DNA of 44,665 nt from Lachnospiraceae bacterium (GCA_016301965.1 JAEDOO010000005.1:1-44665), one strand, 5' to 3'. Positions 34,509 to 42,822 are shown, counted from the stretch's first letter. Notes: a model not told the origin generated them from the letters alone. Made by a program: numbers and translations.

Positions 34509-35987
34509 TTATTTGCTGTAATTAAGAGGAATTCTTACGGAGAACCGTGTTCCTTCACCCTCTTTACTATACACCTTAATAGCGCCATGATGCATCATTA
34601 CAGCACTTTTTGTAATGGCAAGTCCCAGACCTGTTCCACCGATCTCACGAGAGTGAGATTTATCCACGCGGTAAAATCTATCAAAGATATGATCTATGGA
34701 ATCTTCCGGAATACCCATACCGGAATCCTCCACAACCACATAAAAATACTTCTGGTCCGCATTAAGAGAGACCCGCACCCAGCCATCTTCAATATTATAC
34801 TTAATAGCATTTTCCACCAGATTACTGAAAGCCAGCGTAAGCTTCACTTCATCGATCTGTGCATATACAGGACGAAAACTGTCAACAAGGAGACGAATAT
34901 CCTTCTTAGCTGCGATCGGTTTTAACCTTTTCAGGATCAGCTCCAGCATATCGTTGATGTTTACCGTATCTACATTCAGATCCGCCGATTTCTTGTCCAT
35001 TTTCACAAGAGACAGAAGATCTGTGATGATCTTATTCTCCCGGTCAATCTCCTGACCAATATCCTGCATAAATTCCTGATACAGTTCTATCGGCACATTC
35101 TCCTGGCCATTGAGAGAATCCGCCAGAACTTTCATGGATGTCAGCGGCGTTTTCAGCTCATGCGACACATTGGATACAAACTCCTGTCTCGATTCATCCA
35201 GCGTTCTCACCTTCTCCAGCATACTGTTAAAGGCATTTGTGATCAGCTGAGTCTCCGTGTAATCCGTTACCGAAATATCCGCATCCATATAGCCATCTGA
35301 GATGTCTTCAATAGCCCGGGTGATCTTGTTAAATGGCTTGACCAGAATACCGGCCAGAATATAGCCCAGAATCAAAACCATAACCGTGATGATACCGATC
35401 ATCAGAATCTGTTTCTGTTCCAGCACAGAAACACAGGCATTGATCTCATCCATGGAAATGCTCACCATCATCACGCCCAGTACATGTTTGCCGCCTTCTT
35501 TATCCATGATCGGCATGGTCATTTCTATATATTTATCGGATGTATACTGTCCGGTTTCTCCAGTCTGGTAGCACAAAAGTACCTCTTCCGAGATCATTGT
35601 TTTTCCGACATCCAGATTAAAGGTATCTTTTACGATCCGAAAATCCCCGTCAATGATCAGCACACGCCCGCTGTAGAGATTCGACAGAAGCTCCAGCTCG
35701 CTGTTTAATGCTACACTCTGCTGTGTCTGCAGATAATTCTCATTGATGATCTGATCAGACAAAATATCGCACTGATTCATCACGTTTACGGTACGGATGG
35801 AAACAGCGCGATCCCTGTAACTGCTGACGATTCCATAACCGACGATCATCCCCGGTATGATACCGATCACAACCAGAATGATCGTCAGACGAAATCGAAG
35901 ACTTTTAAAAAAGGACGTACTCCCGCCTTGTTTTTCATTTGCATTAACCCTGAAAATAATAACCAACTCCCCACTTTGTATGTACAT
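34509..35987 (-). CDS. Membrane sensor histidine kinase
   Basis: 492 aa. Two membrane helices (about 33-52 and 195-214) enclose a roughly 140-residue extracytoplasmic sensor domain. HAMP (about 215-265) follows, then HisKA with phosphoacceptor H276 in FVSNVSHELKTPL, and HATPase_c with N-box NLVENAIKYN, DSGMGIP and GGTGLGLAI. No PAS domain is seen, unlike Bacillus WalK. The frame overlaps the upstream response regulator by 44 nt; no later ATG or well-placed start codon exists, so the overlap is taken as real. Signal unknown; the operon suggests envelope or cell-wall sensing. Confidence 0.9.
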   Translation of the reverse strand: MYIQSGELVIIFRVNANEKQGGSTSFFKSLRFRLTIILVVIGIIPGMIVGYGIVSSYRDRAVSIRTVNVMNQCDILSDQIINENYLQTQQSVALNSELELLSNLYSGRVLIIDGDFRIVKDTFNLDVGKTMISEEVLLCYQTGETGQYTSDKYIEMTMPIMDKEGGKHVLGVMMVSISMDEINACVSVLEQKQILMIGIITVMVLILGYILAGILVKPFNKITRAIEDISDGYMDADISVTDYTETQLITNAFNSMLEKVRTLDESRQEFVSNVSHELKTPLTSMKVLADSLNGQENVPIELYQEFMQDIGQEIDRENKIITDLLSLVKMDKKSADLNVDTVNINDMLELILKRLKPIAAKKDIRLLVDSFRPVYAQIDEVKLTLAFSNLVENAIKYNIEDGWVRVSLNADQKYFYVVVEDSGMGIPEDSIDHIFDRFYRVDKSHSREIGGTGLGLAITKSAVMMHHGAIKVYSKEGEGTRFSVRIPLNYSK

Positions 35988-36633
35988 ACTTCGGATCGCT
36001 GGGGTTCTGCTCTATTTTTTCACGCAGTCTCCGGATATGCACATCTACGGTACGCACATCTCCCGGATATTCATACCCCCATACGATATTGAGCAGATTC
36101 TCTCTGCTGTACACTTTGTTTGGATTAAAAACCAAAAGCTCCAAAAGGTCAAATTCCTTTGCCGTCAGATTGATCTCTTTGCCGGCAATAAACACACGGC
36201 GCCCTTCACAATCCAGACGCAGATCTCCGCTGACCACCACCTTGGCTTTTTCCTCCTTGGGAGCAGCCTGCGTCGTACGGCGCATAATGGCCTTGATACG
36301 TGCTTTCACTTCAAGAATATTAAAGGGTTTGGTAATATAATCGTCTGCGCCATATTCCAGGCCAAGGATCTTATCCATATCATCTCCCTTGGCTGTCAGC
36401 ATGACGATCGGAACATTGGAAAACTCACGAATCTGCTGACATACCCCCAATCCGTCAAGTTTTGGCAGCATGAGGTCCAGCAGAATAATGTCGTACTCCT
36501 TTTCCCGGGCCATTTCCAGCGCTTCTTCTCCGTCGTACGCTGCATCGACCTCCATACCATCCTGTTCAAGACTGAAACGAATGCCCTTAACGATCAGTTT
36601 TTCATCATCGACAACCAGAACTTTTTTGCTCAT
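35944..36633 (-). CDS. OmpR-family response regulator
   Basis: 229 aa. The receiver domain has acidic D9/D10, phosphoacceptor D53 (LLDLMLPKLDG), MLTAKGDD, and K102 (TKPFN). The winged-helix DNA-binding domain ends with DVHIRRLREKIEQNP and WGVGYYF. Strong resemblance to WalR/VicR and MtrA. GAGGAG lies before the ATG, 11 nt after comEA. Partner of the kinase whose gene overlaps its 3' end. It might bind the tandem TGTAAT motifs upstream of comEA (37360-37379), which would be autoregulation (inference). Confidence 0.92.
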   Translation of the reverse strand: MSKKVLVVDDEKLIVKGIRFSLEQDGMEVDAAYDGEEALEMAREKEYDIILLDLMLPKLDGLGVCQQIREFSNVPIVMLTAKGDDMDKILGLEYGADDYITKPFNILEVKARIKAIMRRTTQAAPKEEKAKVVVSGDLRLDCEGRRVFIAGKEINLTAKEFDLLELLVFNPNKVYSRENLLNIVWGYEYPGDVRTVDVHIRRLREKIEQNPSDPKYVHTKWGVGYYFQG

Positions 36634-36644
36634 TTTCGTTCTCC

Positions 36645-37286
36645 TCAGTTTACTGTTATACTGTCTCTAATCTTTTCATATGTTTTCTCTGCAATGCCAT
36701 CGATATTTTTGAGTTCCTCTGTGGATGAAAAACCGCCGTGTTCTTCCCGCCAGGCAATGATCGCTCTGGCCCGACTCTCACCTATACCCGTAATCGTCAT
36801 AAGCTCGCTGACATCTGCAGTGTTGATATTCACTTTCTGTTCTTTATCCGTATTCCCCATCCGGGAATTTTCCGGGACAACAGCAGATGATGAGAGAAGT
36901 TCTTCCCTGGTAGGAACATACAGCTCTTCCCCGTCTGCAAGCACTCTGGCCTGATTGATGGATTCATCCGCTGCATCCTCCGCGAATCCTCCGGCAGCCT
37001 CAATGGCCGCAAATACCCGCGCACCACTTTCCAAAGTATACACCCCTGCATTTCGTACAGCACCGCAGACATATACATAGATCATCTCCACTTTTTCACT
37101 ATGCGCCTCCGGAATCTGACTGTCTGCTTCAGCTTCGGTTGTACTCTGCTGCCCGACAGAAGATCTGAGCTGCACAAACTGCGTTTGCTCCCGTGCACAT
37201 CCGGCAAACGCTGTCATACCGCACCATACGGCCAGTACAAGTGCTGCTCCTCTGCATAACATACCTGTTGCTTTTTCTTGTTTCAT
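36645..37286 (-). CDS. comEA: ComEA-type DNA-binding protein with lipobox-like N-terminus
   Basis: 213 aa. The signal segment ends in TAFAGC with Cys30, a relaxed lipobox, so it may be lipid-anchored rather than a type-II membrane protein. A Ser/Glu linker leads into an SLBB domain (IYVYVCGAVRNAGVYTLESGARV, about 69-91) and two C-terminal helix-hairpin-helix motifs (VNINTADVSELMTITGIGESRARAII, about 151-176). ComEA binds incoming duplex DNA outside the membrane. AAAGGAG precedes the ATG. It begins a cluster that also holds a two-component system and comEC. The ComEA C-terminal signature is clear; the lipoprotein status is inferred. Confidence 0.88.
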   Translation of the reverse strand: MKQEKATGMLCRGAALVLAVWCGMTAFAGCAREQTQFVQLRSSVGQQSTTEAEADSQIPEAHSEKVEMIYVYVCGAVRNAGVYTLESGARVFAAIEAAGGFAEDAADESINQARVLADGEELYVPTREELLSSSAVVPENSRMGNTDKEQKVNINTADVSELMTITGIGESRARAIIAWREEHGGFSSTEELKNIDGIAEKTYEKIRDSITVN

Positions 37287-37347
37287 ATGTGCTCCTTTCG
37301 AAACACACTCTCTGCAGGCAGAAGGCAGATTTTCTCTCTTACAGAAT

Positions 37348-37376
37348 ATCTTAACGAATATTACAAAGTATTACAA
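37348..37376 (-). promoter_or_regulatory. Possible promoter of the comEA operon with tandem motif
   Basis: On the minus strand TTGTAA, 17 nt, TAAGAT. TGTAAT occurs twice at a 10-bp period over the -35 and spacer (37360-37375), reminiscent of the tandem half-sites bound by OmpR/WalR-type regulators (WalR uses an 11-bp period). Confidence 0.4.
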
Positions 37377-37446
37377 GAAAAACTTGATTCTGTGCGAATA
37401 TTTTTTATAGTCCGTAACACATCGCTAATTTTTTTGTCACAAGATT

Positions 37447-37893
37447 TTAGGATTCTCCGGCCATTCGAATCATGATCAGGCCACCGGCGGCTAACAGGAT
37501 TCCTCCCAGCTGCAGCCAGGAAAAAGGTGTCTTTTCCACACCAAACCAACCGAATTTCTCTGCCATCCAGGAAAAGACCATCTGAGCCACTACAATAAAT
37601 ACGGTGGACTGGGCGGGGCCGATCCATTTCATACCCAGAATGACAGTCACAGTGATGCCGGCTCCAAGAATTCCTCCGGCCAGCATGTACCGGGGTGTCA
37701 CTTCTTTTAACAGCATAAAGCTGCTCCGATCGACGTAGCCCCAGCACAGCAGGCAGACGATGAGTGCCGAAAACTGTGCCCAGACTGTGCTTACCCACAG
37801 TGTGGTCTGTTCGTTGACTTGTGTATTAAAGATTCCCTGTAAGCTCATGAGTATGCCGGACAGCATTGATATGATCCATCCCATTGTTGACAT
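37447..37893 (-). CDS. DMT-superfamily small transporter (YdcZ/DUF606)
   Basis: 148 aa with about five membrane helices. MGWIISMLSGILMSLQGIFNTQV at the start and the WIGPAQSTVFIVVAQM segment fit the DUF606/YdcZ family of half-size drug/metabolite transporters, which probably act as dimers; substrate unknown. AAGGAGGC precedes the ATG. It stands alone between a hairpin repeat (27 nt upstream) and comEA. Confidence 0.85.
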   Translation of the reverse strand: MSTMGWIISMLSGILMSLQGIFNTQVNEQTTLWVSTVWAQFSALIVCLLCWGYVDRSSFMLLKEVTPRYMLAGGILGAGITVTVILGMKWIGPAQSTVFIVVAQMVFSWMAEKFGWFGVEKTPFSWLQLGGILLAAGGLIMIRMAGES

Positions 37894-37919
37894 TGAAGCC
37901 TCCTTTTTTCTGATTTTTT

Positions 37920-37946
37920 GTATCTGTTCGGTATCTTTACGGATAC
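37920..37946 (-). repeat. 27-nt hairpin repeat, copy C
   Basis: Arms GTATCTGT/ACGGATAC (one G-T wobble) around loop TCGGTATCTTT on the + strand. It lies 27 nt upstream of the YdcZ-type start codon. Confidence 0.65.
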
Positions 37947-38030
37947 ATTTTTTACTATTATGTATGTGCGGCGGTAACGAAAAATATGCGCTGTTTTCGG
38001 AAATAGCTTCTTTTTTTGGGGGGTGTGGTG

Positions 38031-38183
38031 AGGCAGCAGCGAACAGGCAGCGGTTCCCAGATACATATCTAAGGCGGTGCTCCTACTGCGCTCGCTCCGA
38101 GCCTAGGGTCTCGGAGTCGTGCTCGTTAAAGTCGCACCGCCTTAGATATGTATCTGGGAACCGCTGCCTGTTCGCTGCTGCCT
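38031..38183. repeat. Perfect 50-bp inverted repeat (large palindromic element)
   Basis: Arms 38031-38080 and 38134-38183 are exact reverse complements over 50 bp. The 53-nt centre carries a further perfect 7-bp hairpin (CTCCGAG at 38095-38101 with CTCGGAG at 38110-38116). It starts 36 nt after the argD stop codon. No long U-run follows on the minus strand, so it is not a classical terminator. It encodes no protein. It may be a palindromic mobile unit or a cruciform/RNA structure. Confidence 0.9.
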
Positions 38184-38218
38184 TGCAGGTTTTCTATGAT
38201 ATTTACGTGTGTGTCGGT

Positions 38219-39412
38219 TTACAGACTACTGTCGATGATGGAAATTGCTTTGTCTACGTCTTCTTTGGTGATGATCAGGGGCGGAAGCATGCGCAGAACG
38301 TTGTGTTCTGCGGAGATCACCAGCAGGCCTTTTTCTCTGGCGGCGGTGATCACTTCTCCAACGGGTTTGCCGGTAAGTTCCAGACCCTGCATGAGACCTT
38401 TGCCTCGGCGTTCTTTGATGCAGTCGTGTTTTGCGGCCAGTTCGTCAAGTTTCTCTTCCAGATAAGCTGCCACGTCTTTGACGTGAGACAGGAGGTCAAG
38501 TTTTTCGAACTGCTCGAATACAGCGTTTACTGCGGCGCAGGCCAGGGGATTTCCGCCGTAGGTGGTGCCGTGATCTCCAGGAACCAGGGAGGCTTTGGCT
38601 ACTTTTTCGTTCAGGACGAAGGCTCCTACCGGTATACCGCAGCCAAGGGCTTTGGCCGAGGTCATGATGTCCGGCTGTACGCCGTACTGCTGCCAGGCGA
38701 ACATGGTGCCGGTACGACCCATACCGCACTGGATCTCGTCCAGGATCAGAAGAATATCTCTCGCATTGCAGATCTCGCGGACTTCTTTTAAGAATGCCGG
38801 ATCTGCCGGATAGATACCGCCTTCGCCCTGTACGGTCTCCATGATGATGGCACAGGTCTTGTCGGTAAGCTGTGCTTTCACGCTGTCAATATTGTTAAAT
38901 TCGGCAAAGCGTACACCGCCGATCAGGGGGCGGAAAGGCTCCTGATAATGCTCGTTTCCTGTAACGGAGAGAGCGCCCAGGCTTCTGCCGTGGAAAGAAG
39001 AATTCATGGCAATAATCTCATGGTCTGTGGAATTATCACGCAGATAAGCGTATTTTCTTGCCGCCTTAATGGCTCCCTCGATAGCTTCTGTACCACTGTT
39101 GGTGAAAAACACCTTGGACATACCGCAGCTTTTTGCCAGATGCTCTGCCGCCGTACCAAGGGGAACATTATAGTACAGATTGGAGGTATGGATCACCTTG
39201 TCTACCTGTGCTTTTAATGCTTCGCCAAATTCTTTATTGCTATAGCCCAGAGCAAATACACCGATTCCGGAAGCAAAATCCATATAGGCATTTCCTTCCA
39301 CGTCATAAAGATATGTTCCTTCACCCTTTTCCAGCACCAGCGGAAAACGGTTGTAGGTGTGGAGCACATATTCCTCAGACAGTTCCATATATTCCTTTGT
39401 TGTCATACCCAT
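38219..39412 (-). CDS. argD: Acetylornithine aminotransferase
   Basis: 398 aa PLP enzyme converting N-acetylglutamate semialdehyde to N-acetylornithine. Visible are NSGTEAIEGAIK (about 105-116), SSFHGRSLGALSVTG, the cofactor aspartate in LDEIQCGMGRTG (D225) and Schiff-base Lys254 in TSAKALGCGIPVG. The open frame extends to 39544 but would overlap argB by 128 nt. The ATG at 39412 follows GAGGAA, whose last bases are the argB stop, so translation is coupled. It is the last gene of argC-argJ-argB-argD. Confidence 0.95.
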   Translation of the reverse strand: MGMTTKEYMELSEEYVLHTYNRFPLVLEKGEGTYLYDVEGNAYMDFASGIGVFALGYSNKEFGEALKAQVDKVIHTSNLYYNVPLGTAAEHLAKSCGMSKVFFTNSGTEAIEGAIKAARKYAYLRDNSTDHEIIAMNSSFHGRSLGALSVTGNEHYQEPFRPLIGGVRFAEFNNIDSVKAQLTDKTCAIIMETVQGEGGIYPADPAFLKEVREICNARDILLILDEIQCGMGRTGTMFAWQQYGVQPDIMTSAKALGCGIPVGAFVLNEKVAKASLVPGDHGTTYGGNPLACAAVNAVFEQFEKLDLLSHVKDVAAYLEEKLDELAAKHDCIKERRGKGLMQGLELTGKPVGEVITAAREKGLLVISAEHNVLRMLPPLIITKEDVDKAISIIDSSL

Positions 39413-39416
39413 CGTA

Positions 39417-40319
39417 TCATTCCTCGTTTTTCGGATTATAATATTTTTCTTCGGCATCCCGCAAAATGGCTGTACCGATACCTTTGTTTGTGAAGATCTC
39501 CAGAAGCAGGCAGTGGGGTGTACGACCGTCCAGGATATGTACACGATTTACGCCGCTCTCGATAGCGCCTGCGCAGTTTAGCAGCTTCGGGATCATGCCG
39601 CCGGTCACATCACCGTTCTCCACCAGCTCTTTTGCCTCGGATACAGTAAGCTCAGAGATCAGGCTGGACGGATCCTTTGCGTCCCTGTATACACCTTCGA
39701 TATCGGTCAGGAAAGCCAGCTTTTCTGCCTTCATGGCTTTGGCGATAGCACAGGCTGCATCGTCTGCATTAATATTGTAGGTATTATACTCATCGTCCAT
39801 ACCGATGGGACAGACAATGGGCAGGAAATCCTTGTCCAGAAGATCATAAAGAACTTTTGGATTGACTTCACTTACCTCGCCCACAAATCCGATATCCTGT
39901 CCGTCGGACAGCTTCTTTGTTACTTTTAGCAGCTCACCGTCTTTGCCGCTAATTCCGACAGCCTTGACGCCAAGGCGCTGTACCAGATTTACCAGTTCCT
40001 TATTCACCTTGTTCAGTACCATCTCGGCCACTTCCATGGTCTCCTCGTCGGTTACGCGAAGGCCGTTGATAAATTTGGGCTCCATGCCTACTTTACCGAC
40101 CCAACGGCTGATCTCCTTGCCGCCGCCGTGAACAATGATAGGTTTGAAACCTACCAGTTTCAGCAGAACACAGTCTGCGATGACATTTTCCTTCAGTTTT
40201 TCATCGATCATGGCGCTGCCGCCGTACTTAATGACAATCACTTTCCGGTTAAAACGCTGAATATAGGGAAGCGCCTCAATCAGCACCTCCGCTTTATCAA
40301 GAAATTTCTGATCTACCAT
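39417..40319 (-). CDS. argB: Acetylglutamate kinase
   Basis: 300 aa amino-acid-kinase-fold enzyme phosphorylating N-acetylglutamate. Motifs: IKYGGSAM (about 30-37), IVHGGGKEIS, GKDG, NINADDAACAIA and GGMIPKL. It has the N-terminal helix (FLDKAEVLIEALPYIQRF) that marks arginine-inhibited, hexameric kinases; feedback inhibition by arginine is thus expected and fits the ArgJ cyclic pathway. Arginine control is inferred from this feature. AGAGGA precedes the ATG. A hairpin repeat (copy D) lies 31 nt upstream. Confidence 0.96.
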   Translation of the reverse strand: MVDQKFLDKAEVLIEALPYIQRFNRKVIVIKYGGSAMIDEKLKENVIADCVLLKLVGFKPIIVHGGGKEISRWVGKVGMEPKFINGLRVTDEETMEVAEMVLNKVNKELVNLVQRLGVKAVGISGKDGELLKVTKKLSDGQDIGFVGEVSEVNPKVLYDLLDKDFLPIVCPIGMDDEYNTYNINADDAACAIAKAMKAEKLAFLTDIEGVYRDAKDPSSLISELTVSEAKELVENGDVTGGMIPKLLNCAGAIESGVNRVHILDGRTPHCLLLEIFTNKGIGTAILRDAEEKYYNPKNEE

Positions 40320-40350
40320 TTTCTCTATCCTCTTTATTCTGTAGTTTTGC

Positions 40351-40377
40351 GTATCTGTTCAGTCCTTTCACAGATAC
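40351..40377 (-). repeat. 27-nt hairpin repeat, copy D
   Basis: Arms GTATCTGT/ACAGATAC around loop TCAGTCCTTTC; the stem extends two more bases on each side (GC before, GC after), giving 10 bp. It is in the argJ-argB gap, 32 nt upstream of the argB start. Confidence 0.75.
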
Positions 40378-40456
40378 GCATCGCAAACCCATGATAATCG
40401 GCTGCACCGAAGGGGTTTACTCCCATCTGAATCATATTTTTACGGTTCACTATGGC

Positions 40457-41686
40457 TTATGAACGATAATCCGCATTGATTTTTACATAATCATAAGTGA
40501 GATCGCAGCCCCAGGCTGTAGCTTCTTCTGTACCCATCTTGATATCCGCAATGGCGGTAACTTCCTTCTCAGAAAGGATCTTTGTAGCCACCTCTTCACT
40601 GTAATCCGTAGCCACACCGTTTTCAATGATCTGCAGCTTACCGGCTTTGCTCTCGAAGAACAGATCCACCTTTTCCGGATCAAACTGTGCGCCGGAATAG
40701 CCCATAGCGCAAAGGATACGTCCCCAGTTAGCGTCATGACCATAGATCGCAGCCTTTGTCAGACTGGAGCATACAACGGCTTTACTTAAGACACGGGCCT
40801 GCTCTTTTGTTTCGGCGCCCACTACTTTTACCTCAAACAAAGCTGTAGCTCCCTCACCGTCTCCGGCGATCTGCCGGCACAGATAAGCGTTGATGGTATG
40901 CAGGGCCTCACAAAATGTTTTGTAGTCTTCGTTTTCTTCTGTGATCTCTGCATTTCCGGCAAGGCCGTTTGCCAGAAGAAGAACGGTATCGTTCGTGGAA
41001 GTATCACCATCCACGGAAACCATATTGTAGGTGTCGATAATGTCTGCGCGCAGTGCTTTTTTCAGCAGCGCGTCACTGATGGCCGCATCTGTCATGATAA
41101 AACCAAGCATGGTACACATATTCGGATGGATCATGCCGGAGCCTTTGCACATGCCGCCAAGAGTCACTGTTTTTCCGCCGATCTCACACTGCACGGCGAT
41201 CTCTTTTTTATGGGTATCTGTGGTCATAATGGCCTGAGAAGCCAGTGTTCCCGCTTCCAGAGTGTCGGACAATACCGTTTTGAGGCTTACAATACCGTTT
41301 TCAATGGTATCCATGGGAAGCTGCTTTCCAATAACACCGGTAGAAGCCACCAAAACTGCATTTCCCGGAATACCCAGCACTTCGCCTGCCTTATCGGCCA
41401 TGCGTTTGCAGTATCCCATACCTTCTTCACCGGTACAGGCGTTGGCCACACCACTGTTAGCCACGACAGCCTGTACGAACGGACTGGTCTCACAGATCTC
41501 CCGATCCCATTTTACAGGGGCAGCTTTCACCACATTTGTGGTAAAGGTTCCTGCCGCATGACAGGGTACCTCACTATAGATCATTGCCATATCTTTTACA
41601 TTTGCTTTTTTCACACCGGCCGCAATACCGGCTGCCATAAATCCTTTCGGAGCGGTCACGCCGCCTTCAATTATCTGTATACTCAT
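40457..41686 (-). CDS. argJ: Bifunctional glutamate N-acetyltransferase / ornithine acetyltransferase
   Basis: 409 aa. It transfers the acetyl group from N-acetylornithine to glutamate and thereby recycles it. The protein is self-cleaved; the nucleophile is Thr192 in HPNMCTMLGF, where most family members have an alanine just before the Thr and this one has Cys191. Other conserved parts are KGSGM, NDTVLLLANG near 240 and the terminal NADYRS. TAGGAG precedes the ATG. It follows argC after 82 nt. Confidence 0.96.
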   Translation of the reverse strand: MSIQIIEGGVTAPKGFMAAGIAAGVKKANVKDMAMIYSEVPCHAAGTFTTNVVKAAPVKWDREICETSPFVQAVVANSGVANACTGEEGMGYCKRMADKAGEVLGIPGNAVLVASTGVIGKQLPMDTIENGIVSLKTVLSDTLEAGTLASQAIMTTDTHKKEIAVQCEIGGKTVTLGGMCKGSGMIHPNMCTMLGFIMTDAAISDALLKKALRADIIDTYNMVSVDGDTSTNDTVLLLANGLAGNAEITEENEDYKTFCEALHTINAYLCRQIAGDGEGATALFEVKVVGAETKEQARVLSKAVVCSSLTKAAIYGHDANWGRILCAMGYSGAQFDPEKVDLFFESKAGKLQIIENGVATDYSEEVATKILSEKEVTAIADIKMGTEEATAWGCDLTYDYVKINADYRS

Positions 41687-41768
41687 CCTTATTCTCCTAC
41701 AGCCTGAGCTGTTATTAACATATTTAATAGCTGTCCACTATTTCCTCAACTATATTACTTCTATGTGC

Positions 41769-42809
41769 TTACGGGAACATCGGCACCTGTCTCAGACCCT
41801 CATCCTCGTCAAAGCCAAACAGCAGGTTCATATTCTGCACTGCCTGTCCTGCAGCACCTTTCACCAGATTATCCAGCGCACCCATCATAATGATGCGGTT
41901 TGTTCTCGGATCGATCTTGAAGTTCACATCCACATAGTTGCTGCCTTCCACCCATTTTGTCTCCGGGCACTCTCCCTCGTCCAGAACACGGACAAATTTC
42001 TCGTGATCGTAATACTTCTTATAAACTGCTCTCACTTCTTCATCCGTGGTTCCCGGCTTCAGACTGGCGTAAGCCGTCACCAGGATACCTCTGTTCATCG
42101 GCACCAGATGAGGTGTGAAATTGATAGTCACAGGCTTATGGCAGGCATAAGACAGCTGCTCCTCGATTTCCGGTGTATGACGGTGGGTCGCCACACCGTA
42201 TGCCTTCATATTTTCATTGACTTCGCAGAAAAGATTCGGAAGCTTGGCACCTCTTCCTGCACCGGATGTTCCGGACTTTGCATCAATGATCAGCGTATTG
42301 GGATCGATCAGGCCTTCTGCCACTAACGGTCTGGTGGTCAATATCGAACATGTAGTGTAGCACCCCGGATTGGCCACGATTCTTGCCTTCTTCACATCTT
42401 CGCGATTCACTTCGCACAGGCCGTATACCGCCTCATCCAGATACTGAGGTGCTTTATGCTCCAGCTTGTACCATTCTTCGTATACCTTTACATCTTTCAG
42501 ACGGAAGTCCGCGCTCAGATCGATGATCTTTACTTTGGAAAGAATCTCTTCATTTACAAGAGACGCGCACAGCCCCTGGGGTGTGGCGGTAAAGATCACA
42601 TCCACCTGGTCCGCCAATTCCTCCATATTGTCATCCATGCAGACCGCATCCACGATCTCAAACATGTTTCTGTACACTTCGGCATATTTCTTATCAATAT
42701 AACTTCGTGAACCGTACCAGACGATCTCCACATCCTTATGGCCCATCAGAAGTCTCACCAGCTCGGAGCCGGCATAGCCTGTGGAACCTATAATTCCTGC
42801 TTTTACCAT
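41769..42809 (-). CDS. argC: N-acetyl-gamma-glutamyl-phosphate reductase
   Basis: 346 aa NADPH-dependent enzyme of the ornithine branch. The N-terminal Rossmann motif GIIGSTGYAGSELVRLL, TATPQG and catalytic Cys150 (NPGCYTTCS) are present, then AKSGTSGAGRGAK and HRHTPEIEEQL. It opens the argCJBD operon. GAGGAGAG lies before the ATG and overlaps the stop of a 13-codon upstream ORF. The promoter is at 42929-42957 and the operator array at 42966-43042. Confidence 0.96.
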   Translation of the reverse strand: MVKAGIIGSTGYAGSELVRLLMGHKDVEIVWYGSRSYIDKKYAEVYRNMFEIVDAVCMDDNMEELADQVDVIFTATPQGLCASLVNEEILSKVKIIDLSADFRLKDVKVYEEWYKLEHKAPQYLDEAVYGLCEVNREDVKKARIVANPGCYTTCSILTTRPLVAEGLIDPNTLIIDAKSGTSGAGRGAKLPNLFCEVNENMKAYGVATHRHTPEIEEQLSYACHKPVTINFTPHLVPMNRGILVTAYASLKPGTTDEEVRAVYKKYYDHEKFVRVLDEGECPETKWVEGSNYVDVNFKIDPRTNRIIMMGALDNLVKGAAGQAVQNMNLLFGFDEDEGLRQVPMFP

Positions 42810-42822
42810 AACTGCTCTCTCC

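Larger units (their letters stand above)
37894..38218. other. 325-bp non-coding region with two repeat elements
   Basis: Between the YdcZ-type gene and argD there is no credible gene. It holds hairpin repeat copy C (37920-37946) and a large perfect inverted repeat (38031-38183). The short frames seen here arise from the palindrome. Confidence 0.75.

Noticed and set aside
38031..38183. The 50-bp palindrome as a simple rho-independent terminator of argD
   Set aside because: No U-run follows on the minus strand and the stem is far longer than needed; kept as an unexplained repeat.
37845..38465. Short frames with the shared peptide YLGTAACSLLP on both strands
   Set aside because: They arise because the 50-bp inverted repeat reads the same on both strands; not genes.
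39413..39544. N-terminal extension of argD
   Set aside because: Would overlap argB by 128 nt; the ATG at 39412 has a good SD and gives the usual length.
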